From Vibrio sp. J1-1 (GTDB taxonomy: Bacteria > Pseudomonadota > Gammaproteobacteria > Enterobacterales > Vibrionaceae): DNA of 64,000 bases. Below the pieces are notes generated by a model. The model was not told the DNA's origin. It was given only the letters and a program-made list of their open reading frames with translations, and did no database searches. Of the stretch, positions 47,926-59,136 are shown one piece after another; position 1 is the stretch's first letter; every line of letters begins with the position of its first letter. The DNA is taken from positions 79,339 through 143,338 of the forward strand of contig NZ_JAKKCM010000007.1 in the NCBI RefSeq assembly GCF_021728395.1, written 5' to 3'. The translations under genes were made by a program, and so were the position numbers.

Positions 47926-49140
47926 ATGAATGGCGGACAAATTGGTAATGTAGATTTAGTAAAACAGCTTAACAGCGCTGCGGTATACAGGCTGATAGAT
48001 CAGCAAGGTCCTATCTCCCGTATTCAGGTCGCGGACGTTAGCCAGCTGGCTCCCGCGAGTGTTACCAAAATAACCCGCCAACTTTTAGAGCGTGGCCTAA
48101 TTAAAGAGGTCGCGCAACAAGCTTCTACTGGTGGTCGTCGAGCTATCTCGCTGACCACAGAAGTGAAACCTTTTCATTCGGTCGCAGTTCGCCTAGGACG
48201 CGACTACATTCAGTTCTGCTTGTATGACTTAGGCGGTACAGCACTTGCCGAAGATCAGCACGAACTGCACTACACCAATCAGGAAGACTTGATTGCCGGA
48301 TTAATCGACTTGCTGAAAAATTTCATTAATCGCAATCAAGATAAAATTGATCAGTTGATTGCCATTGGCATTACCCTGCCGGGCTTAGTTAACCCTTCCA
48401 CAGGTGTGGTTGAGTACATGCCAAATACGGACGTTGATAACCTCGCCCTTGGTGAAATTGTCAGCGAGAAGTTTAATACCGCTTGCTTCGTTGGTAACGA
48501 TGTTCGCGGGATGGCTTTGGCAGAGCATTACTTTGGCGCAAGCCAAGATTGTCAAGATTCCATCTTAGTCAGTGTCCACCGCGGTACAGGCGCAGGTATC
48601 ATTGTTAATGGCCAGGTATTTCTCGGCTTTAACCGTAACGTTGGCGAGATTGGCCATATCCAAATTGACCCGCTGGGTGAACAGTGCCAATGCGGTAACT
48701 TCGGTTGTTTAGAAACGGTGGCAGCAAACCCTGCAATCATACACCGTGTAAAGCAGCTCCTCGCGCAAGGTTACGAATCCAGCTTGGCTGAGCTTGAAAA
48801 CATCACAATTCAGGACGTATGCGCACACGCAATTAACGGTGATGAACTCGCAAAACAGAGTTTAGTTCGTGTTGGTAATCAACTAGGCAAAGCGATTGCT
48901 ATCACTATCAACTTATTTAACCCACAGAAAATTGTTATCGCTGGTGATATTACTGCGGCGCAAGAAATTGTATTCCCGGCAATTCAACGTAACGTTGAAA
49001 ACCAATCTCTAAAAACTTTCCATAACGCTCTTCCTATTGTTGCCTCACAAATCGATAAGCAGCCAACCATGGGGGCATTCGCTATGATCAAGCGTGCAAT
49101 GTTAAACGGGGTTTTGTTACAAAAGTTATTGGAAGACTAA
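47926..49140 (+). CDS. nagC: NagC, ROK-family GlcNAc-responsive repressor
   Basis: A 404-residue repressor with an N-terminal winged HTH (about 15-75, including QLAPASVTKITRQLLERGL) and a ROK domain with the zinc-binding cluster GEQCQCGNFGCLE and the sugar-binding GHIQID. GlcNAc-6-P relieves DNA binding. It starts two bases after the nagA stop, so it is co-transcribed. Likely regulates nagE and nagAC and, in vibrios, chitin use. Confidence 0.95.
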   Translation: MNGGQIGNVDLVKQLNSAAVYRLIDQQGPISRIQVADVSQLAPASVTKITRQLLERGLIKEVAQQASTGGRRAISLTTEVKPFHSVAVRLGRDYIQFCLYDLGGTALAEDQHELHYTNQEDLIAGLIDLLKNFINRNQDKIDQLIAIGITLPGLVNPSTGVVEYMPNTDVDNLALGEIVSEKFNTACFVGNDVRGMALAEHYFGASQDCQDSILVSVHRGTGAGIIVNGQVFLGFNRNVGEIGHIQIDPLGEQCQCGNFGCLETVAANPAIIHRVKQLLAQGYESSLAELENITIQDVCAHAINGDELAKQSLVRVGNQLGKAIAITINLFNPQKIVIAGDITAAQEIVFPAIQRNVENQSLKTFHNALPIVASQIDKQPTMGAFAMIKRAMLNGVLLQKLLED

Positions 49141-49168
49141 GTATATTTCATCAATTGAGTTACAATCT

Positions 49169-49196
49169 CGGGCTGTGCTTGCACAGCCCGTTTTTG
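49169..49196 (+). terminator. nagC terminator
   Basis: Ten-bp stem CGGGCTGTGC/GCACAGCCCG followed by TTTTT. Confidence 0.9.
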
Positions 49197-49304
49197 CATA
49201 TCAGGAAACTCAACCCAATTACTGCAAACTTTGCCTTGCTCTAAACGATTTTTCCTGCGCAATTACCTGACGTTAATTTACTGGCATGGGTATTACTTAT
49301 CAGC

Positions 49305-50894
49305 ATGGAAATAATTCTAATAACAACAGCATTTTTGGCTGGCTTCATTGCCCTAAAGTGCTCACTTCCTCCTCTAGTTGGCTTCTTACTCGCAGGATTT
49401 GGACTGCACGCGTTTGGCTATCAAAGCAATGAAGTGATCGTTGACCTAGCCGATCTCGGCGTTACCCTCTTATTATTCACGATCGGCCTAAAACTCGATG
49501 TAAAAACGCTGTTATCAAAAGAGATATGGGGAGGCGCTACAGCACATAACATCCTCTCCACAACGGTGTTCACCATCGCGCTCGCGGGATTAAAACTACT
49601 CGGCCTTACCTCTCTGTCAGGTATGGATATTGGTCAGGTTCTGCTACTGGCTTTTGCTTTGTCGTTTTCGAGTACCGTTTTTGCAGTCAAAACACTGCAA
49701 GAAAAAGGTGAGATGAGTGCCACATATGGCACCATCGCGATCGGCATACTCGTGATGCAGGATATCTTCGCTGTCGTATTTTTAACCGCTTCTACAGGTA
49801 AAATTCCTGAATGGTACGCCATAGCACTGTTCGGCCTTCCCCTACTTCGACCAGTTTTTTACAAATTACTAGACAAGGTTGGCCACGGTGAGATGTTGGT
49901 CTTATGCGGTATATTCTTCGCTCTTGTCGTCGGTCCTGGTTTATTTGACCTCGTAGGCATGAAGCCAGATCTTGGTGCACTGATTTTAGGCATGTTACTG
50001 GCTGGTCATCGAAAAGCATCTGAGCTCTCAAAATCGCTGTTTAATATGAAAGAGCTCTTCTTAGTTTGCTTCTTCTTGAATATTGGCTTATCGGCATCAC
50101 TGAGTTTTACCAGCATCGCACTCGCCATTTTATTCATCCTCTTACTACCGATAAAAGGCTTGCTGTACTTTTTAACCATTAACTATTTTAACTTTCGGGT
50201 CCGCACATCGTTACTCGCATCATTGTCCCTGTTTAACTACAGCGAGTTCGGCCTAATCGTCGGCGGTCTGGCGTATAAAATGGGCTGGATGCCAAGTGAC
50301 ATGCTCGCCGCAATCGCTGTTGCCGTATCAATTTCATTTATTATCTCTGCGCCACTCAACCGTCTGAGCAATAAAATTTATCAACACTCAGGCAAGTGGC
50401 TACAAGAGACAGCAGCGGAAAAACTTAACCAACGTGATCAGCTGATCAACCCTGGGCATGCTCAGGTTCTAATCCTTGGTATGGGCCGAATAGGGACTGG
50501 TGCTTATGATGAGTTGTGCTCTCGTTACGGAAAGATCTCGCTTGGAGTGGAAATTCGGGAGGATGCCGCCGTTAAGCACCGCGCCGAAGGCCGTAATGTC
50601 ATTTCTGGTGACGCAACTGACCCAGACTTCTGGGAGCGAATCCTCGATACAGGACACGTCCAGCTGGTGTTATTAGCAATGCCTCATCACCAAGGTAATC
50701 AAACTGCATTAGAACAGCTGCAGCGCCGACACTATAAAGGCCAGATAGCCGCAATTGCAGAGTACCCAGACCAGCTTGATGGTCTGCTGGAACAAGGCGT
50801 GCACGCTGCGTTCAATATCTATAATGAAGCTGGTAGTGGTTTTGCAAGACATGTTTGTCAGCAATTAGAACCCAAGTTTACACCAGCGAAATAA
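49305..50894 (+). CDS. CPA2-family cation/proton antiporter with RCK/TrkA-N domain
   Basis: A 529-residue membrane protein. About 12 helices occupy residues 1-360 in the Na+/H+ exchanger (KefB/YbaL-like) fold. A cytosolic nucleotide-binding TrkA-N/RCK domain follows, starting VLILGMGRIGTGAYDEL near residue 387. Potassium or other monovalent cation efflux in exchange for protons is the family activity; the precise ion and gating ligand cannot be read from sequence. Stands alone between nagC and asnB, with its own terminator. Confidence 0.85.
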   Translation: MEIILITTAFLAGFIALKCSLPPLVGFLLAGFGLHAFGYQSNEVIVDLADLGVTLLLFTIGLKLDVKTLLSKEIWGGATAHNILSTTVFTIALAGLKLLGLTSLSGMDIGQVLLLAFALSFSSTVFAVKTLQEKGEMSATYGTIAIGILVMQDIFAVVFLTASTGKIPEWYAIALFGLPLLRPVFYKLLDKVGHGEMLVLCGIFFALVVGPGLFDLVGMKPDLGALILGMLLAGHRKASELSKSLFNMKELFLVCFFLNIGLSASLSFTSIALAILFILLLPIKGLLYFLTINYFNFRVRTSLLASLSLFNYSEFGLIVGGLAYKMGWMPSDMLAAIAVAVSISFIISAPLNRLSNKIYQHSGKWLQETAAEKLNQRDQLINPGHAQVLILGMGRIGTGAYDELCSRYGKISLGVEIREDAAVKHRAEGRNVISGDATDPDFWERILDTGHVQLVLLAMPHHQGNQTALEQLQRRHYKGQIAAIAEYPDQLDGLLEQGVHAAFNIYNEAGSGFARHVCQQLEPKFTPAK

Positions 50895-50915
50895 GCACTC
50901 AAGTGAATACCTAAC

Positions 50916-50947
50916 AAAGCCTTCATGCAAAAAGAAGGCTTTTTTTG
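50916..50947 (+). terminator. Antiporter gene terminator
   Basis: Stem AAGCCTTC/GAAGGCTT followed by six or more T. Confidence 0.85.
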
Positions 50948-51122
50948 TGTTCTTTTTATACCAAACCTTGATTTTATCCATTAAAAGCAAGGAATAATTA
51001 GAAATCATTCACCCACAAGGGTCTTTTATCAATTTTTTAATCACAAAGCGTTGCTTTTTTTACTCAAACTGGCAAATTGAAGCCATACCGATTAGAAATT
51101 GTTTAGTTTAAAAGGAAGTTGT

Positions 51123-52787
51123 ATGTGTTCAGTATTTGGCATTTTAGACATTAAAAGTGACGCAGCAGCGTTGCGCCCTATCGCATTAGAAATGTCGAAA
51201 AAGCTTCGTCATCGAGGCCCAGACTGGTCTGGTATCTATTCTTCAGATAAAGCAATTCTGGCTCATGAACGCTTGGCCATTGTTGGTCTTAATAGCGGAG
51301 CACAACCACTATACAGCCCTGATAAAAATCTAATTCTTGCAGTAAACGGTGAAATCTACAACCACAAAGAGATCCGTGCACGCTACGAAGGCAAGTATGA
51401 GTTCCAAACTGACTCAGATTGTGAAGTTATTCTTGCGCTTTACCAAGACATGGGCGCAGACCTTCTTGAAGAACTAAACGGTATTTTCGCTTTCGTTCTT
51501 TACGATGAAGAGAAAGACGAGTATCTCGTAGGCCGTGACCATATCGGTATTATTCCTCTTTACCAAGGTCATGATGAACACGGCAACTTCTATGTTGCTT
51601 CTGAGATGAAAGCGCTAGTGCCTGTCTGTAAAACAGTGAGTGAATTCCCTCCAGGTAGCCACTACAGTTCTAAAGACGCAGAGCCACAGCGCTACTACGT
51701 TCGTGACTGGAACGAGTACGCGGCAGTTCAAGGTAACAGCACGAGTAAAGAAGAGCTAACTGAAGCACTAGAAGCCGCGGTAAAACGCCAGCTAATGACT
51801 GACGTACCATACGGCGTACTTTTGTCAGGTGGTTTAGACTCTTCTATCACATCCGCGGTTGCTAAACGTTTTGCGGCAATGCGTATTGAAGATGACGAGA
51901 AATCAGCAGCCTGGTGGCCACAACTGCACTCATTTGCAGTTGGCCTTGAAGGGGCTCCAGACTTAAAAGCGGCGCGCGAAGTTGCAGACCAAATCGGTAC
52001 TGTACACCATGAAATGACTTACACCATTCAGGAAGGTCTTGATGCGATTCGCGATGTGATTTACCACATCGAAACGTATGACGTAACCACAATCCGTGCT
52101 TCAACGCCGATGTTCCTGATGGGACGTAAAATCAAAGCGATGGGTATCAAAATGGTACTTTCAGGCGAAGGCGCTGATGAGATCTTTGGTGGTTACCTAT
52201 ACTTCCACAAAGCACCAAACGCGCAAGAGTTCCACGAAGAAACCGTTCGTAAACTGCTTGCTCTAAACATGTTTGACTGTGCTCGTGCAAACAAATCACT
52301 TGCAGCATGGGGGGTTGAAGGCCGTGTACCTTTCCTAGATAAAGAGTTCATTGATGTAGCAATGCGTCTGAACCCAGCCGACAAAATGTGTGGCAACGGT
52401 AAAATGGAAAAACACATCCTACGTGAGTGTTTTGAACATTACTTACCAGAATCAATCGCTTGGCGCCAGAAAGAGCAGTTCTCTGACGGTGTAGGTTACA
52501 GCTGGATTGATACTCTGAAAGAAGTAGCAGAACAGAAAGTAACGGAGCAACAAATGGAAACGGCTAAATTCCGCTTCCCTTACAACACGCCAACCACTAA
52601 AGAAGGTTATGTGTACCGTGAAATCTTTGAAGAACTATTCCCACTGCCATCAGCAGCAGAATGTGTTCCAGGCGGCCCATCTGTAGCTTGTTCTTCAGCA
52701 AAAGCGATTGAATGGGATGAGTCATTCCAAAACTGTGTAGACCCATCTGGTCGAGCAGTACAGGCCGTTCACAACGACGCTTACTAA
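51123..52787 (+). CDS. asnB: Asparagine synthetase B (glutamine-hydrolysing)
   Basis: A 554-residue enzyme. The start MCSVFGIL at 51123 exposes the Cys2 nucleophile after Met removal; an ATG eight codons upstream would bury it and has no better ribosome site than the AAAAGGAAG found here. The N-terminal glutaminase (about 1-200) contains RHRGPDWSG; the synthetase domain has the PP-loop LLSGGLDSS and VLSGEGADEIFGG. Terminated by a hairpin shared with rfaH. Confidence 0.97.
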   Translation: MCSVFGILDIKSDAAALRPIALEMSKKLRHRGPDWSGIYSSDKAILAHERLAIVGLNSGAQPLYSPDKNLILAVNGEIYNHKEIRARYEGKYEFQTDSDCEVILALYQDMGADLLEELNGIFAFVLYDEEKDEYLVGRDHIGIIPLYQGHDEHGNFYVASEMKALVPVCKTVSEFPPGSHYSSKDAEPQRYYVRDWNEYAAVQGNSTSKEELTEALEAAVKRQLMTDVPYGVLLSGGLDSSITSAVAKRFAAMRIEDDEKSAAWWPQLHSFAVGLEGAPDLKAAREVADQIGTVHHEMTYTIQEGLDAIRDVIYHIETYDVTTIRASTPMFLMGRKIKAMGIKMVLSGEGADEIFGGYLYFHKAPNAQEFHEETVRKLLALNMFDCARANKSLAAWGVEGRVPFLDKEFIDVAMRLNPADKMCGNGKMEKHILRECFEHYLPESIAWRQKEQFSDGVGYSWIDTLKEVAEQKVTEQQMETAKFRFPYNTPTTKEGYVYREIFEELFPLPSAAECVPGGPSVACSSAKAIEWDESFQNCVDPSGRAVQAVHNDAY

Positions 52788-52813
52788 TTAATTAAAAGAC
52801 ACGAATGAAAAGC

Positions 52814-52845
52814 AAAAGGGCTGGTTTAACCAGCCCTTTTATTTA
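52814..52845. terminator. Bidirectional terminator between asnB and rfaH
   Basis: AAAAGGGCTGG/CCAGCCCTTTT stem with A and T flanks. Confidence 0.9.
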
Positions 52846-52857
52846 TATATCAACATG

Positions 52858-53358
52858 TTATTTTAAGTCTAAATCATTATTGTCGATACTGACTGGAACA
52901 CGTTTGGTAATCATCTGCACGAGCATAATTGAACGCTTCTCCCCATCTTGCTCCTGGAAAATAGCATCAATACCAGCAAACTGACCACTTTTGACCCGAA
53001 TCTGATCACCGCGCTTGGGCATGCCTTCACAGGCCACTTTTTCATGAACGCACTTTTCTATTTTCTTCAGTTCAAAAACCAAATCGCCCTGAATTTCTTT
53101 TGGCTGAGCGCCAAAGCGGACAAAATCAATAACCCCGCGGGTAGAACGAACGGATGTAAAGTTCGGCCCTTCCTCGTAATCAAAACGAGCAAACATGTAG
53201 GAAGGGAACAGTGGTTCTTCGACTTTCTGTCTTTTACCACGTAATATTTTTTCGACTTCGACAGTCGGATAAAAGCACTCTACCCCTTGATTTTCAAGGT
53301 GTTGCTTCGCCCTAACCTGCTCTCCTCGTTTACAATAAAGTAGATACCAACGTTTCAT
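52858..53358 (-). CDS. rfaH: RfaH, transcription antiterminator (NusG paralogue)
   Basis: A 166-residue NusG-family factor recruited at ops elements to suppress pausing and termination in long surface-polysaccharide operons. The NGN domain (about 1-100; MKRWYLLYCKRGEQVRAKQHLENQGVE is split over the first helix and strand) and a short C-terminal KOW/alpha-switch domain (GDQIRVKSGQFAGIDAIFQ) match RfaH rather than NusG in length. No ops-containing operon is in this window. Confidence 0.92.
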   Translation of the reverse strand: MKRWYLLYCKRGEQVRAKQHLENQGVECFYPTVEVEKILRGKRQKVEEPLFPSYMFARFDYEEGPNFTSVRSTRGVIDFVRFGAQPKEIQGDLVFELKKIEKCVHEKVACEGMPKRGDQIRVKSGQFAGIDAIFQEQDGEKRSIMLVQMITKRVPVSIDNNDLDLK

Positions 53359-53685
53359 TTTTTACTAGCCAATTCTTTTTTTTAGCATCCTAGCATTAAG
53401 CCAGAGTTGAGTCATGAGCAATTACTTTATCTATAGAATTATAAATAAATTATCGCTCACAGAAATCAAATTCTCTTCAATATTTGTACAGACATCCTCC
53501 ATACCCAAAAATGGAAAATTAGTTTTAACTACATACCAACCCTTCAATTATTCCATAAATAAAATTAAAAACAGAGACTTATACAGGTATAGATGCAATT
53601 GTATAAAATTTTTTGTTTGTTAATTGTTAAATTTAAAGGTATATATTTTCTCCGGAAAATGTAACAACTATTACTAAAAGATACT
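53359..53685. other. AT-rich spacer between rfaH and the peptide transporter
   Basis: 327 bp, strongly AT-rich, with no supported gene. A 69-codon plus-strand frame in it has atypical composition and no family resemblance, so I do not call it. It must hold the promoters of rfaH and the transporter. Confidence 0.6.
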
Positions 53686-55074
53686 ATGTCAAACCAACAT
53701 CAATATTTTGGCCATCCACGTGGCTTATTTTTACTGTTCGGCACAGAATTGTGGGAGCGTTTCTCTTACTATGCAATGCGTGCCATTCTCGTCCTCTACC
53801 TCACAGATACCACAATGAATGGCGGTCTGGGCTGGTCGACTAAAGACGCACTAGACCTATACGGCACTTATACTGGCCTTGTTTACATCACACCACTGAT
53901 TGGTGGCTACCTGGCAGATAACTACTTAGGCCAACGCCGCTCTATTTTACTTGGCGGTGCACTGATGGCTATTGGTCAATTTACCTTAGCATTACCAGCA
54001 GATGCGCTGGGCCTTGGCTATCTTCACACCTTTTATTTAGGCCTTGCGCTTTTGATCGCAGGTAACGGTCTGTTTAAGCCTAATATCTCGACTATGGTTG
54101 GTGACCTATACAACGAAGGGGACAACCGTCGAGATGGTGCATTCACCATCTTCTACATGGGTATAAACCTTGGTGCTCTGCTTGCTGGTGTCGTTTCTGG
54201 CTCGGTGACCGACTCATTCGGTTGGAAAGCGGGGTTCGTCGCTGCAGGTATCGGTATGCTTATGAGCCTTGTGATGCAAATAACCTTCGCTCAATCTTGG
54301 TTAGGTGACATCGGCCGCGAGCCAGCTGCCAAACGTGCATTAGCGAATCAGAAATCAACTAAGAAACAACCACTAACTAAAGAAGAAGTGGATCGGATTA
54401 AAGTGATTCTGGTCATGAGCCTTTTCACTATCGTATTCTGGGCTGGATTTGAACAAGCAGGTGGCTTGATGAATATCTACACCCAGCAATACACTGACCG
54501 TATGATAGGCAGTTTCGAAGTCCCTGCGGCCTGGTTCCAGTCACTTAACCCGTTCTTTATTATTACGCTTGCACCTGTGCTTGCAGTGCTGTGGGTGAAA
54601 CTTGGAAAACGCGAGCCAAACTCACCAGTGAAGTTTGCATTGGCGATGTTCTTCCTCGCTCTGGGCTTCCTATGTATGGTTGGTGCCGTACTTGAGCAAG
54701 GCGGTGATACCACGGTGAAAACTTCAATGCTGTGGCTGGTTGGTGCTTTCTTCTTCCATACACTGGGTGAACTTTGCCTATCTCCAATTGGTTTATCTCT
54801 GGTAACTAAGCTTGCGCCTCTACGTTTGGCATCATTAATGATGGGGGCGTGGTTCGGATGTAACGCGATTGCGAACTACGTAGCTGGCTATGTAGGTTCT
54901 CACGTTGGTGAGCTAGGTGCGATGGCAATCTTTAGTGGCATTGCAGCGAGTGCAACTATCAGTGGACTGATTCTGCTATTGTTCTCTAATACACTAGTGC
55001 GCTGGATGCACGGTGCTGAAAGTTCAGCGAGCAACGCTGAACAAGTAGAAGAGCAACAAGTACAAGTGGCTTAA
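53686..55074 (+). CDS. POT family proton-coupled di/tripeptide transporter
   Basis: A 462-residue inner membrane permease with about 14 helices. The diagnostic ELWERFSYY motif (ExxERFxYY) lies in helix 1 and FTIFYMGINLGALL in helix 5 region; GFEQAGG is in the second half. This is the DtpA/DtpB type, importing di- and tripeptides with protons. Which Dtp paralogue it equals cannot be decided here, so no symbol is given. Confidence 0.93.
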   Translation: MSNQHQYFGHPRGLFLLFGTELWERFSYYAMRAILVLYLTDTTMNGGLGWSTKDALDLYGTYTGLVYITPLIGGYLADNYLGQRRSILLGGALMAIGQFTLALPADALGLGYLHTFYLGLALLIAGNGLFKPNISTMVGDLYNEGDNRRDGAFTIFYMGINLGALLAGVVSGSVTDSFGWKAGFVAAGIGMLMSLVMQITFAQSWLGDIGREPAAKRALANQKSTKKQPLTKEEVDRIKVILVMSLFTIVFWAGFEQAGGLMNIYTQQYTDRMIGSFEVPAAWFQSLNPFFIITLAPVLAVLWVKLGKREPNSPVKFALAMFFLALGFLCMVGAVLEQGGDTTVKTSMLWLVGAFFFHTLGELCLSPIGLSLVTKLAPLRLASLMMGAWFGCNAIANYVAGYVGSHVGELGAMAIFSGIAASATISGLILLLFSNTLVRWMHGAESSASNAEQVEEQQVQVA

Positions 55075-55091
55075 TACGCTTATTCAAACTG

Positions 55092-55119
55092 AAAAGGGTC
55101 GCACTTGCGACCCTTTTTG
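55092..55119. terminator. Terminator after the peptide transporter
   Basis: AAAGGGTCGC/GCGACCCTTT stem followed by T's; A-rich on the other side so it can also serve hemH. Confidence 0.88.
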
Positions 55120-55142
55120 TTAAGAACGTTTCATAACAACAA

Positions 55143-56105
55143 TTAAAGCTTATTACGTACCAACTCAGCCATCATATCGATATGTCGGTCATCATCATTC
55201 AGGCAAGGAATGTAATTAAACTGCTCACCGCCTGCTGCTAAGAAAATTTCTTTGTTCTCTCCCGCGATCTCTTCTAACGTTTCCAAACAATCCGAAGAAA
55301 ACGCTGGTGTCATGATGTCGATCTTTTTCACGCCTTTTGCAGGTAACGTTTCCAGAGTTTTATCAGTATAAGGCTTTAACCATTCTTCACGCCCAAAGCG
55401 GGACTGATAAGATATCCCTATCTGCGTTTCTTTTAATCCCAGTGCTTCACCTAGCAAACGGGTGGTCATTTCACAATGCTGAGGATAAATGTCACCGTTA
55501 TCTGCATAACGTTTTGGAATACCGTGGTATGAACATAACAGATAGTCCCCTTGTCCATGTTCAGCCCAGTACGCTCGAACAGATTGAGCCAAGGCATCAA
55601 TAAACATTGGATGATCATGATAATCACGAATTAAGCTAAATGCTGGTATGACTGGTAATCTCTTAAATGCTTTGGTTATCCCATCAGAAACCGCTGCTGT
55701 TGTCGTACCTGAATACTGAGGATACAAAGGCAATACGATGACCTCATCAACACCTTGCGACAGTAAGGCTTCAAAACCAGCGTGCAAACTTGGGTTACCA
55801 TAAGTCATACCGAGTTCTACTGGTATATCTAACTGCTGAGCAAGTTTCTTCGCTTGGCGCTTTGAGTACACCATGAGAGGGGACCCCTCTTCCATCCATA
55901 CGGACTCATAAAGCTTTGCAACTTTTGGCGCACGTATAGGCAAAATAACCCCGTGCAGAATTGGACACCACAGCCATCGTGTCATGTCGACCACTCGGTG
56001 ATCATGAAGAAACTGGCTCAAGAAGCGCTTTACAGCAGGAGCAGTTGGTTCGTCAGGTGTACCCAAGTTAACCAGAAGCACACCTTGTTTTTTTATTTTT
56101 TGCAT
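55143..56105 (-). CDS. hemH: Ferrochelatase
   Basis: A 320-residue enzyme inserting Fe(II) into protoporphyrin IX, the last step of heme synthesis, at the membrane surface. The conserved catalytic segment SYHGIP (His) and the acidic [10 protein letters not shown] lie in the expected order; [16 protein letters not shown] is the family signature. I choose the start [13 protein letters not shown] at 56105; the longer ATG at 56156 is preceded by sequence unlike the family and overlaps an inverted repeat. Confidence 0.95.
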   Translation of the reverse strand: MQKIKKQGVLLVNLGTPDEPTAPAVKRFLSQFLHDHRVVDMTRWLWCPILHGVILPIRAPKVAKLYESVWMEEGSPLMVYSKRQAKKLAQQLDIPVELGMTYGNPSLHAGFEALLSQGVDEVIVLPLYPQYSGTTTAAVSDGITKAFKRLPVIPAFSLIRDYHDHPMFIDALAQSVRAYWAEHGQGDYLLCSYHGIPKRYADNGDIYPQHCEMTTRLLGEALGLKETQIGISYQSRFGREEWLKPYTDKTLETLPAKGVKKIDIMTPAFSSDCLETLEEIAGENKEIFLAAGGEQFNYIPCLNDDDRHIDMMAELVRNKL

Positions 56106-56126
56106 AGCGTCCCTTTGTTTCCAGCG

Positions 56127-56188
56127 TATACCAATGCCAGCTATTTTAACCAGCAAGAATGAAAAGATAATGACTGGAATTGGTATTA
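56127..56188. repeat. Inverted-repeat element upstream of hemH
   Basis: ATACCAATGCCAG (56128-56140) pairs with CTGGAATTGGTAT (56174-56186), 12 of 13 positions, across 33 bases. Both ends carry TATACC-like termini. This looks like a small palindromic intergenic element (MITE-like) or a hairpin in the hemH leader. Confidence 0.55.
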
Positions 56189-56199
56189 TAAAAATGTAT

Positions 56200-56224
56200 A
56201 AAAAAAGCGACCTTACGGTCGCTT
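56200..56224 (-). terminator. adk terminator
   Basis: Stem AGCGACC/GGTCGCT followed by a T run on the minus strand, just before the adk stop. Confidence 0.85.
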
Positions 56225-56269
56225 AACTATAACAAAATTCTTAAAAATTTTGATAATAGGTATTACCTA

Positions 56270-56917
<648 letters not shown>

Positions 56918-56940
56918 TTATCCTCTTTAATATTTAAGAT

Positions 56941-57018
56941 TTATACCGAAGCTCACAATAGCCTGCCTTCTCAGATTTCAAACCTAAGAAGCGCTCGCAA
57001 CGATAAGTTTCGGTATAA
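56941..57018. repeat. Inverted-repeat element upstream of adk
   Basis: A perfect 10-bp inverted repeat TTATACCGAA (56941-56950) / TTCGGTATAA (57009-57018) encloses an imperfect inner repeat CCTTCTCAG / CTAAGAAGC. It begins 27 bp before the adk start. Ends are TATACC-like, as in the element near hemH. Confidence 0.55.
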
Positions 57019-57189
57019 CGTTAGGCGGCAAAAATACACGCCTTGTGACTGACATTCAAGTCACAGATTCTAACACAGGTTATGTGAGCAAAGAGTGAAT
57101 TAAGACTAAAGAATGTTAACAACCGCATCTTTCTGTCGCTATTGACTATTAACTCAACACCTATAGTGCAAATTTATGCGATAACAAAC

Positions 57190-57216
57190 AAAAAGCTCGC
57201 TATATGCGAGCTTTTT
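57190..57216. terminator. htpG terminator
   Basis: AAAAGCTCGC/GCGAGCTTTTT stem with A-rich and T-rich flanks. Confidence 0.88.
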
Positions 57217-57231
57217 AATGTCTAGCGACTA

Positions 57232-59136
57232 TTAAACCTTAGTCAAAAGTTGGTTGATCGCGCCTAAGAACTGCGCAGGGTCTTCCATTGAACCTCTTTC
57301 AGCAAGCATCGCCTGCCCTAGAAGTACCTCAACCCAGCGGCCAAACGCTTCCTCATCAGATTCGTCAGCCATGCGCTTAACCAGTTCATGTTCCGGGTTG
57401 ATTTCGAAGATGTACTTCACTTCTGGCACTGCTTGACCTGCTGCTGCAAGAAGCTTCGCCATTTGAGTCCCCATCTCATAATCATCCGTTACCACTACGG
57501 CTGGAGTTGAAGCCAGCTTAAACGTGGTACGAACTTCTTTTACGCGATCGCCTAAGTAAGATTTAGTGCGTTCAACGACTGACTTAAACTCTTCCTCAGT
57601 CTCTTTCTGCTTTTCTTTCTCTGCTTCATCTTCGAAGTTGCTCAGATCCAGGCCCGCCTTAGTGATTGACTGGAACTGCTTACCATCAAACTCTGTCAGG
57701 TAATTCATCAACCATTCATCAATGCGGTCGTACATCAGGATAACTTCGATGCCTTTTGCTTTGAACTGCTCTAGGTGAGGGCTGTTTTTCGCTGCAGCAT
57801 AGCTGTCTGCTGTCAGGTAGTAGATCTTATCCTGACCTTCCTTCATGCGCTCAACGTAATCAGCTAGTGCAACAGTTTGCTCAGCAGAGTCAACCTCAGT
57901 AGACACAAAACGCAACAGACCAGCGATCTTCTCTTTGTTTGCGAAGTCTTCAGCCGGGCCCTCTTTTAGTACAAGACCGAACTCTTTCCAGAATGACAAA
58001 TATTGTTCTGAATCATTCTTTGCCATGCGCTCTAGCATTGTCAGTACACGCTTGGTACAGGCATTACGCAAAGATTGCGTTACTTTGTTGTCTTGCAAGA
58101 TCTCACGCGATACGTTCAGCGGAAGATCGTTTGAATCTATCAAACCACGAACAAAACGCAGGTAAGACGGCATAAACTGCTCAGCGTCATCCATGATAAA
58201 TACACGTTGAACATACAGTTTCAAACCAGACTTATGGTCACGGTTCATCATGTCCCATGGTGCTTTAGATGGGATGTACAGTAGGCTGGTGTAGTCGTTT
58301 TTACCTTCTACACGGTTATGACTCCAGGTCAGTGGATCCGCGAAGTCATGAGAAACATGTTTGTAAAACTCTTGATACTCTTCTTCTGAGATATCAGATT
58401 TATTGCGAGTCCATAGCGCTTGAGCCTTGTTAATTTGCTCCCACTTTTTCTCGCCAGTTTCGTTACCTTCTTCATCGCGTACCGCAGTTTGGATAGAAAC
58501 CGGGATACCAATATGATCAGAGTACTTACTGATCACTTCACGCAGACGCCATTCGCTCAGGAACTCTTTACCTTCTTCACGCATGTGCAGAATGATGTCA
58601 GTACCGCGAGACTCTTTTACGATATTTTCAATCGTGTACTCACCTTCGCCGGCAGAATGCCATTGCACGGCTTCTTCTGCTGTTACACCTGCTGCACGCG
58701 TGCGCACAGTAACGGCATCTGCCACGATAAACGCAGAATAGAAGCCCACACCAAACTGACCAATCAGTTGTGAGTCTTTACTTTGGTCTTCAGACAGTTT
58801 TGAGAAGAAGTCTGCCGTGCCAGATTTTGCGATGGTACCCAGATGCTCGATCACATCATCACGGCTCATACCGATGCCATTGTCAGAAATCGTTAAGGTA
58901 TTTGCGCCTTCATCAAATGACAATTTTACGCCAAGGTCAGCATTACCCTGATACAACTCTGGGTTAGATAGCGCCTGAAAACGCAATTTGTCTGATGCAT
59001 CTGATGCGTTAGAAATCAGCTCACGCAAAAAGATCTCTTTGTTGGAATAAAGAGAATGGATCATTAAATGCAGTAGTTGTTTTACTTCTGATTGAAAACC
59101 ACGAGTTTCTTTATTTTGAGATACAGTTTCGCTCAT
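57232..59136 (-). CDS. htpG: HtpG, Hsp90 chaperone
   Basis: A 634-residue Hsp90. The N-terminal GHKL ATPase domain has [22 protein letters not shown] and [14 protein letters not shown]; the middle domain carries NVSREILQ, and the C-terminal part dimerises. Length is typical. It is head-to-head with toxR, an arrangement conserved in vibrios. No convincing sigma-32 promoter was found in the upstream 270 bp by inspection. Confidence 0.98.
   Translation of the reverse strand: MSETVSQNKETRGFQSEVKQLLHLMIHSLYSNKEIFLRELISNASDASDKLRFQALSNPELYQGNADLGVKLSFDEGANTLTISDNGIGMSRDDVIEHLGTIAKSGTADFFSKLSEDQSKDSQLIGQFGVGFYSAFIVADAVTVRTRAAGVTAEEAVQWHSAGEGEYTIENIVKESRGTDIILHMREEGKEFLSEWRLREVISKYSDHIGIPVSIQTAVRDEEGNETGEKKWEQINKAQALWTRNKSDISEEEYQEFYKHVSHDFADPLTWSHNRVEGKNDYTSLLYIPSKAPWDMMNRDHKSGLKLYVQRVFIMDDAEQFMPSYLRFVRGLIDSNDLPLNVSREILQDNKVTQSLRNACTKRVLTMLERMAKNDSEQYLSFWKEFGLVLKEGPAEDFANKEKIAGLLRFVSTEVDSAEQTVALADYVERMKEGQDKIYYLTADSYAAAKNSPHLEQFKAKGIEVILMYDRIDEWLMNYLTEFDGKQFQSITKAGLDLSNFEDEAEKEKQKETEEEFKSVVERTKSYLGDRVKEVRTTFKLASTPAVVVTDDYEMGTQMAKLLAAAGQAVPEVKYIFEINPEHELVKRMADESDEEAFGRWVEVLLGQAMLAERGSMEDPAQFLGAINQLLTKV

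Noticed and set aside
53414-53623. 69-codon plus-strand frame in the rfaH-transporter gap
   Set aside because: Very AT-rich with atypical composition, no recognised domain; more likely chance in a non-coding spacer.
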